Assembly: GCF_047123305.1 (NCBI RefSeq)
Contig: NZ_CP138918.1
Coordinates: 3,720,001-3,784,000 of the forward strand
Direction: 5' to 3'
Source of the DNA: Thalassobius sp047123305
GTDB taxonomy: Bacteria > Pseudomonadota > Alphaproteobacteria > Rhodobacterales > Rhodobacteraceae
DNA length: 64,000 nucleotides
The notes below the pieces were generated by a model. The model saw only the letters and a program-made list of their open reading frames with translations. It made no database searches and was not told where the DNA came from. How positions within the stretch are numbered: the stretch's first letter is position 1; each line of letters opens with the position of its first letter. Of the stretch, positions 16,242 to 25,503 are shown piece by piece. The position numbers and the translations under genes are program-made.

Positions 16242-18686
16242 ATGTCTAAGAAACTTGTTGTGATCGGGGCTGGTATGGCCTCGGGTCGGGCGCTGGAACA
16301 CCTGCTGGAGGCAGATCCCAACGCCTATGACATCACCCTGTTCAACGCCGAACCACGCGGCAACTACAACCGGTTGATGCTGTCGCCTGTGTTGTCGGGG
16401 GACAAAACCTATGAAGAGATCGTCACCCACGATGACGATTGGTATGCCGCAAACGGGATCACCTGCCGTTTTGGCGAAAAGGTCACAGGCATTGATCGTA
16501 CCCGCAAGGTGGTGATCGGTGAAAACGGTGAGCTGGCCTATGACAAGCTGGTTCTGGGAATGGGGTCGACCCCCTTCATGATCCCGTTGCCCGGCCATGA
16601 TCTGGCAGGCGTCATCCCCTACCGCGATCTGGAAGACACCGAGCGGATGATGGCCCTGGGGGCCAAACCCGGCGCCAAAGCGGTTGTGATCGGCGGCGGT
16701 CTTCTGGGGCTGGAAGCCGCCGCTGGCATGGCCGCTCAGAGCGTCGACGTGACCGTGGTTCATATCATGGGCCACCTGATGGAACGGCAGCTGGATCCGG
16801 CCGCCGGTTACCTGCTGCGCAAGGCCTTGGTGGACAAAGGCATCACCGTGCTGTGCAACGCCAATTCCAAAGAAATCCTTGGCAGTGACGGCAAAGTCCG
16901 GGCGCTGCTGCTGGAGGATGGCACCGAACTGCCCTGTGATCTGTTGGTGATGGCGGTCGGCATCCGTCCAGCCACGGCACTCGGTGCAGACGCCGGTCTC
17001 GCGGTTGGGCGTGGCATTCACGTAGACGATCATATGATCACCTCGGACGCGGATATTCTGGCGCTTGGTGAATGTGTCGAACACAACGGCGCTGTTTTTG
17101 GCCTTGTCGCGCCGCTTTACGATCAGGCCAAGGTGCTGGCCAAAACGCTGCTCGGCGATGACGCCACATTTGTCAACAAAGAGGTCTCAACCAAGCTGAA
17201 AGTAACCGGCTGCGACCTGTTCAGCGCCGGCGATTTTGCCGAGGGCGACGACCGTGAGGACATCGTGTTCCGCGATCCGGCGCGGGGGGTCTACAAACGC
17301 CTGATCCTCAAGGAAAACCGCATCATCGGTGCGGTCATGTATGGCGACACCGCCGATGGTGCCTGGTTTTACGGCATGATCAAAGACGGCACCGACATCT
17401 CGGAAATGCGGGACACGCTGATCTTTGGCCCGGCCTACCAAGGGGGGGCTGCGCTGGACCCTATGGCGGCCGTTGCAGCCTTGCCGGATGAGGCAGAAAT
17501 TTGCGGCTGCAACGGCGTTTCCAAAAGCGATATCGTCACCGCCATTCAAGCGGGGGCCACGACACTTGGCGACATTCGCGCAACAACCAAAGCGTCCGCC
17601 TCCTGCGGGACCTGCACGGGTCTGGTCGAACAGCTGATGGGCGCCATGCTGGGCGATGCGTTTGTTTTGCCGACCGATCAGGCGATCTGCGGCTGCACCG
17701 ATTTGACCCACGAAGCCCTGCGACGGCTGATCAAGTCACAAGGTCTGAAAAGTCAGGAAGCCGTCTGGCAAGAACTGGGTTGGAGAACGCGCAACGGCTG
17801 CCACAGCTGTCGCCCGGCGGTGAATTACTACCTGCTTACGGATTGGCCGCTCGACTACGCCGACGATCCGCAATCCCGCTTTGTGAACGAACGGCGCCAC
17901 GCCAACATTCAAAAAGACGGCACTTACTCGGTGGTTCCACGTATGTGGGGCGGCTTGACCACCCCAGACGAACTGCGCGCCATCGCTGATGCCGCCGACA
18001 AATACGATGTCCCCACCGTCAAGGTGACCGGCGGCCAGCGGATCGACCTTCTGGGGGTGAAACGCGAGGACCTTCCCGCGATGTGGTTTGATCTGAACCA
18101 GGCTGGTCTGGTCTCAGGCCACGCCTATTCCAAAGGGCTGCGGACGGTCAAAACCTGTGTCGGTACAGACCATTGCCGGTTCGGCACTCAGGACTCAACC
18201 GGTCTGGGTGTAAAACTGGAAAAGCACCTCTGGGGCTCCTGGACCCCCCATAAACTGAAGCTTGCTGTCTCAGGCTGCCCGCGCAACTGTGCCGAGGCCA
18301 CCTGCAAAGACATTGGTGTTGTCTGTGTGGACTCCGGCTACGAAATCTCCGTTGCCGGCGCGGCGGGGATGGAGGTCAAAGAAACCGAGTTGCTCTGCAA
18401 AGTGGCCTCAGAACAGGAGGCGATCGACGTCATCTCTGCCTTTACCCAGCTTTACCGTGAAAACGGCAAATACCTTGACCGTGTCTACAAATGGGTCGCC
18501 AAAGTGGGCCTCGACTGGTGCAAGGAACAGGTGGTTGATGATCTGCAAAACCGTCGGGCCCTGGCCGCACGGTTTGAGGTGTCGCAATCCGTGTACCGCA
18601 CGGATCCCTGGGCCGAGCAGGCCCAACCGGAGCCTGCCAAACAATTCACCCCGATTGCAGACCTGACATTGGAGGCCGCAGAATGA
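16242..18686 (+). CDS. nirB: Assimilatory nitrite reductase (NADH) large subunit NirB
   Basis: An 814-residue cytosolic enzyme that reduces nitrite to ammonium with NADH. Domains in order: an FAD site (VVIGAGMASG, residues 5-14), an NAD site (VVIGGGLLGLEAA, near 148), two BFD-like 2Fe-2S regions (CGCNG near 420 with CGTC; CGCTD near 482 with CHSC), and the sirohaem-4Fe-4S reductase domain with TCVGTDHC near 638 and GCPRNCAEATC near 679. The partner nirD overlaps its end by 4 nt, and the sirohaem enzyme CysG is in the same cluster. The length is normal for the family. Confidence 0.96.
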   Translation: MSKKLVVIGAGMASGRALEHLLEADPNAYDITLFNAEPRGNYNRLMLSPVLSGDKTYEEIVTHDDDWYAANGITCRFGEKVTGIDRTRKVVIGENGELAYDKLVLGMGSTPFMIPLPGHDLAGVIPYRDLEDTERMMALGAKPGAKAVVIGGGLLGLEAAAGMAAQSVDVTVVHIMGHLMERQLDPAAGYLLRKALVDKGITVLCNANSKEILGSDGKVRALLLEDGTELPCDLLVMAVGIRPATALGADAGLAVGRGIHVDDHMITSDADILALGECVEHNGAVFGLVAPLYDQAKVLAKTLLGDDATFVNKEVSTKLKVTGCDLFSAGDFAEGDDREDIVFRDPARGVYKRLILKENRIIGAVMYGDTADGAWFYGMIKDGTDISEMRDTLIFGPAYQGGAALDPMAAVAALPDEAEICGCNGVSKSDIVTAIQAGATTLGDIRATTKASASCGTCTGLVEQLMGAMLGDAFVLPTDQAICGCTDLTHEALRRLIKSQGLKSQEAVWQELGWRTRNGCHSCRPAVNYYLLTDWPLDYADDPQSRFVNERRHANIQKDGTYSVVPRMWGGLTTPDELRAIADAADKYDVPTVKVTGGQRIDLLGVKREDLPAMWFDLNQAGLVSGHAYSKGLRTVKTCVGTDHCRFGTQDSTGLGVKLEKHLWGSWTPHKLKLAVSGCPRNCAEATCKDIGVVCVDSGYEISVAGAAGMEVKETELLCKVASEQEAIDVISAFTQLYRENGKYLDRVYKWVAKVGLDWCKEQVVDDLQNRRALAARFEVSQSVYRTDPWAEQAQPEPAKQFTPIADLTLEAAE

Positions 18687-19015
18687 CCTGGCTGAACATT
18701 GGCCCGATCGAGCAAATCCCGCTGCGCGGCGCACGGGTGGTGAAAACCCGCCTTGGCTGCGTTGCCCTGTTCCGAACCGGGCCCGAAGAGGTTTTTGCCA
18801 CCGCCGACCGCTGTCCCCACAAGGGCGGCCCCTTGTCGGAAGGCATCGTGCACGGTCGTGCCGTCACCTGCCCGCTGCACAACTGGGTCTTCGATCTTGA
18901 AAGCGGTCAGGCCCAGGGCGCAGATGAGGGCAAAATCGCAACCTATGCGGTGCGGGTTGAAGAGGGACAGATCCTCCTTGATACGCGCAAATTCGCAAAC
19001 GCTGTTGCCGCCTAA
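18683..19015 (+). CDS. nirD: Nitrite reductase small subunit NirD (Rieske type)
   Basis: A 110-residue protein with a Rieske-like fold. Both ligand pairs are kept: CPHKGGPLS (from about residue 44) and CPLHNW (from about 63). Many NirD proteins have lost these residues, whereas this one could hold a 2Fe-2S cluster. It partners NirB, whose gene it overlaps by 4 nt. The gap of 74 nt to the nitrate reductase gene has no terminator. Confidence 0.94.
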   Translation: MTWLNIGPIEQIPLRGARVVKTRLGCVALFRTGPEEVFATADRCPHKGGPLSEGIVHGRAVTCPLHNWVFDLESGQAQGADEGKIATYAVRVEEGQILLDTRKFANAVAA

Positions 19016-19089
19016 CCCGCTTCCCCAAAACGCCCATTTCCCCGGCGGATCTCGCCGCGGTCCTTTACCGCCCAGAACACCGAGTCGTC

Positions 19090-21756
19090 ATGTCACAGCC
19101 CGATACATTGCCATCCGCCTCTCCTGGCAAAACGGTAAAAACCACCTGCCCGTACTGCGGTGTGGGCTGTGGTGTCCTTGCAACCGTCACGCACAGGGCC
19201 ACCGGCCCCGAGGTCACTGTCAAAGGTGACCCCGACCATCCCGCAAATCTGGGCCGCCTGTGTTCCAAAGGTTCTGCCCTGGCAGAAACGCTCTCACTTG
19301 AAGGGCGCCTCCTTCACCCCACACTCAATGGCATGGCCACCGATTGGGACACTGCCCTGTCCCAGGTCGCCAAAACGTTCAAACAGACCATCCAAAACCA
19401 CGGTCCCGACAGCGTGGCCTTCTACGTCTCCGGTCAATTGCTGACCGAGGACTACTATATCGCCAATAAGTTAATGAAAGGTTTCATCGGCTCGGCAAAT
19501 ATCGACACCAACTCGCGGCTTTGCATGGCCTCGTCTGTGGCGGGGCATAAGCGGGCGTTTGGAACGGACACGGTGCCGGGGCAGTATACGGATCTGGAGG
19601 CGGCCGATCTGGTCGTGCTGGTTGGCTCGAATCTGGCCTGGTGTCACCCGGTGCTCTATCAGCGCATCGCGGCGGCAAAATCGGCCCGTCCAAACATGAA
19701 GGTCATCAATATTGACCCGCGCTGCACCGCAACCAGCGATCTGGCCGACCTGCATTTGGCAATCAATCCGGGCAGTGATGTGGCGCTGTTTAACCACTTG
19801 TTGACCACTCTGTGCGAAAACGGTGCCGTGGATGCCCGATTCGTGGCAGATCATGTGGACGGCTTTGACGCTGCCCTGTCCGCCGCAAGGAACGATGATC
19901 CATCAGTCACCGGCCTAACAGAGGAGGAGATTGCCGCCTTCACCCGAGCGTGGGTCGAGACGGAGAAAGTTGTGACAATCTATAGCCAAGGGGTCAACCA
20001 ATCGACATCTGGGGCTGATAAGGTGAATGCGATCCTGAATTGCCATCTGGCAACGGGGCGGATCGGTCGTGAAGGCATGGGACCTTTTTCGGTCACCGGC
20101 CAACCCAACGCCATGGGCGGGCGTGAGGTTGGTGGGCTGGCCAACATGCTGGCGTGCCATCTGGATCTGGAAAACGCAGGTCACCGGGCAACAGTGCGCG
20201 ATTTCTGGCAGGCCCCTGCGTTGCCAGAAACGGCTGGCCTGAAAGCCGTCGATATGTTCCACGCCGTGGGCGATGGCAGGATCAAGGCGCTCTGGGTGAT
20301 GTGCACCAATCCGGTGGTCTCCATGCCGGAGGCTGACCGTGTGAAAGAGGCCATTTCGGGCTGTGACTTTGTAGTGGTCTCCGACATGTATGGTGACACC
20401 GATACAGCTAAATTGGCGGATATCGTGTTGCCAGCCACCGGTTGGGGGGAAAAATTTGGCACTGTCACCAACTCCGAACGCTGCATTTCGCGGCAACGGA
20501 GTTTCCTCCGCAAACCCGGTGGCGCGCGGCATGATTGGGAGGTGTTGGCAGAGGTTGGGCGCCGAATGGGATGGCACGCCGCGTTTGATTACAAGACCCC
20601 CCCCGATATCCTGCGGGAATATGCTGCGCTTTCTGGCCTTGCCGCCGCCCATGGCAAAGATTTTGACATTTCGGCGCTGCATGACCTGTCAGACCCGCAA
20701 TATGATCGCCTGCCACCGCAGCAGTGGCCCCTCAGCAAGGGCCGCAAGGGCGGACGGTTCTTCGCGGATGGCCGTTTTTACACCCCGAACGGTAAGGCGC
20801 GCATGTTGCCGTTACACCATCGCGCGCCTGCCGCAGCGCCAACAAAGGCCCATCCGTTTCTGCTCAACACCGGGCGGATCCGCGATCAATGGCACACCAT
20901 GAGCCGTTCTGGCTTGACGCCGCGGCTCAGCCAGCATCTGGCAGAGCCCTATCTGGAAATCCACCCGGCGGATGCTATTGACCTTGGCCTCGCCGCTGCG
21001 GACTTGGCCGAGGTCTCCTCGCCGCACGGCAAGGCCATTTTGCGCGTCTTGCTCAGCCATAAAGTGCAACGGGGACAGGTGTTTGCACCGATGCACTGGA
21101 CTGGTCAGTTTGCCTCACAGGGGCGGATCGACGCGCTTGTGGCGGCAGAGGTGGATCCGGTTTCGGGACAACCGGAATCCAAAGCAACGCCGGTGGCCAT
21201 CAAAAAACTGCCGGCCCGTTGGTTTGGATATGCGGTCAGCCAGGTCAAACCCACCCCGGACAGCCCCTATTGGGCCCAGGCCCGGATCAACAATGGCTGG
21301 CAGGTGGAGTTGGCGGGGATGGAGTCCCCTTCGGATTGGCAATCCTTTGCGCAGCGCCTGTTTAACCGGCCGGAAATAAACGCACAAATCTTTGAGGACA
21401 CCGCAGCGGGCCTGTTCCGGTATGCGGCCCATGAAAACGGGCGTCTCGCCGCCGCGCTGTTCATAGCCCCAACGCCTGTGGCGGTGTCCCGGCAACATGT
21501 CAGCGCGCAGCTCAGCCACACCGGCGCGGCCCCCTTGGCCGGGCGACCCGGTGCCGACCAACCAGATCCCGGGGCTACAATCTGTGCCTGTTTCAACGTG
21601 GGTGTGAACACATTGATGACGGCGATTTGTGAGCAGAACCTCCTTTCGGTTGAAGCCGTCGGGGATGTACTGAATGCTGGCACGAACTGCGGATCCTGCC
21701 GGCCGGAACTTGCGGCGCTTATTTCCTCGGCAACACGGCGGCAGGCGGCGGAATAA
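19090..21756 (+). CDS. nasA: Assimilatory nitrate reductase catalytic subunit
   Basis: An 888-residue molybdenum enzyme that reduces nitrate to nitrite in the cytosol. The N-terminus binds a 4Fe-4S cluster (CPYCGVGC, residues 20-27, with LCSKGSAL after about 35 residues). The molybdopterin domain follows, with C145 (SRLCMASS) as the probable molybdenum ligand and the block TGQPNAMGGREVGG. The C-terminus carries a BFD-like 2Fe-2S domain (CACFN near 833 and CGSCRP near 867), as in NasA/NasC forms that take electrons from a separate donor. No Tat signal is present. Naming varies between species (nasA, nasC). Confidence 0.94.
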   Translation: MSQPDTLPSASPGKTVKTTCPYCGVGCGVLATVTHRATGPEVTVKGDPDHPANLGRLCSKGSALAETLSLEGRLLHPTLNGMATDWDTALSQVAKTFKQTIQNHGPDSVAFYVSGQLLTEDYYIANKLMKGFIGSANIDTNSRLCMASSVAGHKRAFGTDTVPGQYTDLEAADLVVLVGSNLAWCHPVLYQRIAAAKSARPNMKVINIDPRCTATSDLADLHLAINPGSDVALFNHLLTTLCENGAVDARFVADHVDGFDAALSAARNDDPSVTGLTEEEIAAFTRAWVETEKVVTIYSQGVNQSTSGADKVNAILNCHLATGRIGREGMGPFSVTGQPNAMGGREVGGLANMLACHLDLENAGHRATVRDFWQAPALPETAGLKAVDMFHAVGDGRIKALWVMCTNPVVSMPEADRVKEAISGCDFVVVSDMYGDTDTAKLADIVLPATGWGEKFGTVTNSERCISRQRSFLRKPGGARHDWEVLAEVGRRMGWHAAFDYKTPPDILREYAALSGLAAAHGKDFDISALHDLSDPQYDRLPPQQWPLSKGRKGGRFFADGRFYTPNGKARMLPLHHRAPAAAPTKAHPFLLNTGRIRDQWHTMSRSGLTPRLSQHLAEPYLEIHPADAIDLGLAAADLAEVSSPHGKAILRVLLSHKVQRGQVFAPMHWTGQFASQGRIDALVAAEVDPVSGQPESKATPVAIKKLPARWFGYAVSQVKPTPDSPYWAQARINNGWQVELAGMESPSDWQSFAQRLFNRPEINAQIFEDTAAGLFRYAAHENGRLAAALFIAPTPVAVSRQHVSAQLSHTGAAPLAGRPGADQPDPGATICACFNVGVNTLMTAICEQNLLSVEAVGDVLNAGTNCGSCRPELAALISSATRRQAAE

Positions 21757-21862
21757 CGGGCCATTGCCCTTTGCATCACTGTCAAACACCGTTAAATCAC
21801 GGGGAAGCCCTCTTGCCAGACAGGGACGCTGTGCCTGTCTCCAGCCGCCTAGGACCACGCAG

Positions 21863-23245
21863 ATGAAATTCTTCCCCATGTTTCTGAAAATGGCAGGTCG
21901 CCGCGTTGTCATCGCAGGCGGCGGGGAACAGGCGGCGCAGAAGGCGCGGCTGGTGCTAAAGACCGAGGCCGCCCTGACCCTCCTAGCGCCCGAATTGGAG
22001 GATGAACTGCAGGCAATGGTGGCCGAGGGACGTGCCGTTCACAACACGGGGCCAATCACCACAGACAGTTTCAGCGACGCCGCGCTGGTTTTCATCGCCA
22101 CCGGATGCCCTGGGCTTGACGCAGCCCTCCATGCGGTCGCCAAAGCGGCAGGCGCTACCGTCAACGTGGTGGATCAGCCCGACCTCTGCGATGCCACAAC
22201 CCCCTCGATCGTTGACCGTGACCCGGTTGTGCTCGCCATCGGCACTGAGGGCACGGCCCCGGTCCTGGCCCGACGGTTGAAAACCGATTTGGAGGTCATG
22301 CTGGACCCGCGACTGGGCAGTTTTGCCGCGCTGGCGGGCCGGTTGCGCGATGCGGTGGCAAAACGGGTGCCGCAACACAAACGGCGCAACTTCTGGCGCT
22401 GGACCTTTAACGAAGAGCCGTGGCAGGCCCACAAACGCGGCGCCGAACGTCAGGCCGCAGACCTGCTGAAACAGGCGATTGCCTCCGGCGGCGCGCCTCG
22501 GGCCTCGGACCTCGGGCAGATCAGCCTTGTGGGCGCCGGTCCCGGCGCGCGGGACCTCCTGACCCTGCGCGCGGTAGAGCGGCTGCAGGAAGCCGACATC
22601 ATTTTCTACGACCGTCTGGTGGACCCAGAGGTGATGGAACTGGCCCGCCGCGATGCGGAACGGGTGTATGTTGGCAAGGTGCTTGGCACCACCCAATGGC
22701 CGCAACACCGCATCAATGAAGTGGTGCTGCGCGCGGCGCAACAGGGTCAGCGTGTGGTCAGGTTGAAATCCGGGGATCCGTCGATTTTCGGCCGCGCCGT
22801 GGAAGAACTTGAAACCGCCCGCGCCGCCGGTATTCCGGTCGAGATTGTGCCTGGCGTGACCGCCGCTTCGGCAGCAGCTGCAGCACTGACGCGCCCCCTC
22901 ACCGCCCGCGGCGAAACCGACCGGGTGACGCTGACAACCGGCACATTGCGCCCCGGTGACAATCAACCGGACTGGGCCCAGATGGCGCTGCCGGGCTCTT
23001 TGCTGGTCCTTTATATGGCGGTGCACAAGGCGGATGAGGTGCAGGCAAACCTGCTGGAGGGCGGTCTGCCCGGCGACACCGAAGTTTCCGTGGTCGCCTC
23101 AGCCAGCCACCCGCATGAGAAGATCCTCGACTGTGCGCTGGATGAAATGGCCGAGGCAATCGCCGCTGAGGGCATCCAGAACCCCGCCGTTTTGATGATC
23201 CGCTGCCCGAAAGACATGGCGCAGGGCGACAGCAAACAAATGTGA
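21863..23245 (+). CDS. cysG: Sirohaem synthase CysG
   Basis: A 460-residue multifunctional enzyme. The N-terminal part (about 1-210) is the precorrin-2 dehydrogenase/sirohydrochlorin ferrochelatase, with Rossmann motif VVIAGGGEQAAQKA. The C-terminal part (about 215-460) is uroporphyrinogen-III methyltransferase, with VGAGPGARDLLTLRA, VRLKSGDPSIFGR and PGVTAASAAAA. It makes the sirohaem needed by NirB, which explains its place at the end of the nitrate operon. I start at ATG 21863, after AGGACC, because the open frame further upstream overlaps nasA in another frame. Confidence 0.94.
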   Translation: MKFFPMFLKMAGRRVVIAGGGEQAAQKARLVLKTEAALTLLAPELEDELQAMVAEGRAVHNTGPITTDSFSDAALVFIATGCPGLDAALHAVAKAAGATVNVVDQPDLCDATTPSIVDRDPVVLAIGTEGTAPVLARRLKTDLEVMLDPRLGSFAALAGRLRDAVAKRVPQHKRRNFWRWTFNEEPWQAHKRGAERQAADLLKQAIASGGAPRASDLGQISLVGAGPGARDLLTLRAVERLQEADIIFYDRLVDPEVMELARRDAERVYVGKVLGTTQWPQHRINEVVLRAAQQGQRVVRLKSGDPSIFGRAVEELETARAAGIPVEIVPGVTAASAAAAALTRPLTARGETDRVTLTTGTLRPGDNQPDWAQMALPGSLLVLYMAVHKADEVQANLLEGGLPGDTEVSVVASASHPHEKILDCALDEMAEAIAAEGIQNPAVLMIRCPKDMAQGDSKQM

Positions 23246-23331
23246 TCCCCCGCGCACGGTGGATCCGCGTCTTGCACTGGCCCTGACGGACGGTTCAGGC
23301 TAGCTCTTGTCCGGAACAGTGAGAGGCCGCG

Positions 23332-25503
23332 ATGCAGACCCAGATCCCCCTGACCAAAGACGTTGTGCTGATCGGCGGCGGCCACACCCATGCGCTGGTG
23401 TTGCGCAAATGGGGGATGCGGCCTCTGCCCGGCGTGCGCCTCACCCTGATCAACCCCGGACCCACCGCGCCCTACACCGGCATGTTGCCCGGCCATATCG
23501 CAGGGCATTACAGCCGCGAGGATCTGGAAATTGATCTGGTCCGCCTTGCACGTTTTGCCGGTGCGCGGCTGATCCTGGGACGGGCCACCTGTTTGGACGC
23601 CGCCACGCGCCGAGTTGAGGTAGAGGGGCACGGACCTATTAACTATGACATCGCCTCATTGGATATCGGCATCACCTCGGACCTGCCGGATGTGGCCGGT
23701 TTCAGCGCCCATGCCGTGCCCGCCAAACCGCTGGATCGTTATGCCGCCCGTTGGGGGGCGTTCCTAGAGGAGGCGCGCCGCAAAGGCTCTGCCGGGCCGG
23801 TCCGTGTTATCGGCGGCGGCGTTGCCGGGGCGGAGCTGGCGATGGCGATGTCTCATGCGTTGGAGCAGGCCGTCGGACGGGCGGATGTAACTGTCATCGA
23901 AGCAACAGACAAGCTGACAGGAACCAGCGCCGCGACGAGGTTCGTGCTTGAGAAAACACTTCAAGAGCGTAGCATTACCCTCAGATTAAAAACGGAAATC
24001 TCGGAAATTCGAAGTGATTCAATCGTGCTCTCATCTGGTGAAACCCTAGTCTCCGATTTCACAATCGGCTCAGCGGGGGCAACGCCTCACAGCTGGCTGG
24101 CACAGACCGATCTGCCCCTGACGGAGGGCTACATCACCGTTGATGAAACCTTGCAGGTTGCAGGTCACGACAGCCTATTTGCCACTGGCGACTGTGCTCA
24201 CATGCCTCACGCGCCACGACCAAAGGCCGGTGTGTTTGCGGTGCGGGCCGCGCCGGTATTGCTGGCCAATGTCGAAGCCAGCCTGACAGACAAAAAATTG
24301 ACTAAGTTCAGGCCACAAGCGCATTACCTTAAACTGATTTCTCTGGGCACAAAGGCAGCGCTAGCGGAAAAATGGGGACGGCCCTTGGCGGGGGCCTGGC
24401 TGTGGCAATGGAAGGACCGCATTGACCGGGCCTTTATGGCGAAGTTTCAGGATCTGCCACAGATGGCGCAGGCCACAGCGCCTGTCGTTGCCGCAGAAGG
24501 TGTTGCGCAAGAGCTGGCCAGCGGCAAACCCATATGTGCCGGCTGTGGCTCCAAGGTGGGGCCCGGGGCGTTGTCCGCGGCGCTCCGCGATCTGAAACAG
24601 CCCCACCATCCCGACGTCTTGCAGGGTGCTGGGGATGATGCGGCAGTGTTGCAGATGGGCGGCGTGAAACAGGTGCTTTCCACCGATCATCTGAGGGCGT
24701 TCAGCCACGACCCCGCCCTGATGGCGCGGATTACAGCGGTGCATGCCCTGGGCGACATCTGGTCAATGGGCGCTCGTCCGCAGGCGGCGCTGGCGCAGCT
24801 CATTTTGCCGCGCATGTCAGACACGTTACAGCAACGCACCCTGACCGAAATCATGCGCCACGCAGGCGAGGTGTTCGCAGAGGCCGGCGCTGAAATTGTT
24901 GGGGGGCACACAACCTTGGGCGCCGAACTGACGGTTGGCTTCACCGTCACGGGCACCGCCGAAAATCCCATTGGCCTGAAGGGCGCTAAGGTGGGGGACG
25001 CCTTGATCCTGACCCGCCCCCTTGGCAGCGGCACGTTGCTGGCGGCGGAGATGCAAGGACGCGCGAGGGGCCGAGACATCGCCACCATGCTGCAGCAGAT
25101 GGCGCAACCACAGGGCGCCGCCGCAGCTGCCCTCAGCGGCGCACATGCCATGACCGATGTCACAGGATTTGGCCTTGCCGGACACCTGAGCGAGATCTGC
25201 AAAGCCTCAAACGTTGGGGCGGAACTCTGGCTGGAAGAGCTTCCCCTTTACCGCGGTGCCGAGGCTCTGGCGGCGGCGGGTGTGACCTCCTCGCTGTATC
25301 CGGCGAACCTGGCCAATGCACCGGTGCAAAACGCACGCGGCCCGCGCGCCACCTTGCTGCACGATCCCCAAACAGCCGGCGGCCTGCTGGCAGCTGTTGA
25401 TGCAACTATGGCAAGCAAGCTACTGAATAAAATCAAAGAAAATGGCCTAGGTGCAGCCCAGATCGGCGTCATTACCGACGGTAATGAAATGACCTGCCGT
25501 TAA
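23332..25503 (+). CDS. selD: Fused FAD-dependent oxidoreductase-selenide, water dikinase SelD
   Basis: A 723-residue fusion. Residues 1-370 form a pyridine nucleotide-disulphide oxidoreductase with an FAD site (VLIGGGHTHALVL) and a second dinucleotide site (VIGGGVAGAELAMAMS). Residues 400-723 are SelD, which makes selenophosphate from selenide and ATP. The catalytic loop reads AGC405-G-S407-K408: the essential Cys and Lys are kept, while the second Cys of the E. coli GCGCK motif is Ser. Such fusions are known in bacteria; the oxidoreductase may supply reduced selenium, but this is unproven. The convergent mnmH, which uses selenophosphate, shares its stop region. Confidence 0.93.
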   Translation: MQTQIPLTKDVVLIGGGHTHALVLRKWGMRPLPGVRLTLINPGPTAPYTGMLPGHIAGHYSREDLEIDLVRLARFAGARLILGRATCLDAATRRVEVEGHGPINYDIASLDIGITSDLPDVAGFSAHAVPAKPLDRYAARWGAFLEEARRKGSAGPVRVIGGGVAGAELAMAMSHALEQAVGRADVTVIEATDKLTGTSAATRFVLEKTLQERSITLRLKTEISEIRSDSIVLSSGETLVSDFTIGSAGATPHSWLAQTDLPLTEGYITVDETLQVAGHDSLFATGDCAHMPHAPRPKAGVFAVRAAPVLLANVEASLTDKKLTKFRPQAHYLKLISLGTKAALAEKWGRPLAGAWLWQWKDRIDRAFMAKFQDLPQMAQATAPVVAAEGVAQELASGKPICAGCGSKVGPGALSAALRDLKQPHHPDVLQGAGDDAAVLQMGGVKQVLSTDHLRAFSHDPALMARITAVHALGDIWSMGARPQAALAQLILPRMSDTLQQRTLTEIMRHAGEVFAEAGAEIVGGHTTLGAELTVGFTVTGTAENPIGLKGAKVGDALILTRPLGSGTLLAAEMQGRARGRDIATMLQQMAQPQGAAAAALSGAHAMTDVTGFGLAGHLSEICKASNVGAELWLEELPLYRGAEALAAAGVTSSLYPANLANAPVQNARGPRATLLHDPQTAGGLLAAVDATMASKLLNKIKENGLGAAQIGVITDGNEMTCR

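Noticed and set aside
19090..21756. Periplasmic (Nap) or respiratory (Nar) nitrate reductase
   Set aside because: There is no Tat signal or Nar-type subunit set. The C-terminal BFD domain and the NirBD and CysG neighbours indicate the assimilatory enzyme.
24541..24560. Possible selenocysteine site in the SelD active loop
   Set aside because: The codon is TGT (Cys), not TGA, and no SECIS-like element or selA/selB genes are seen.
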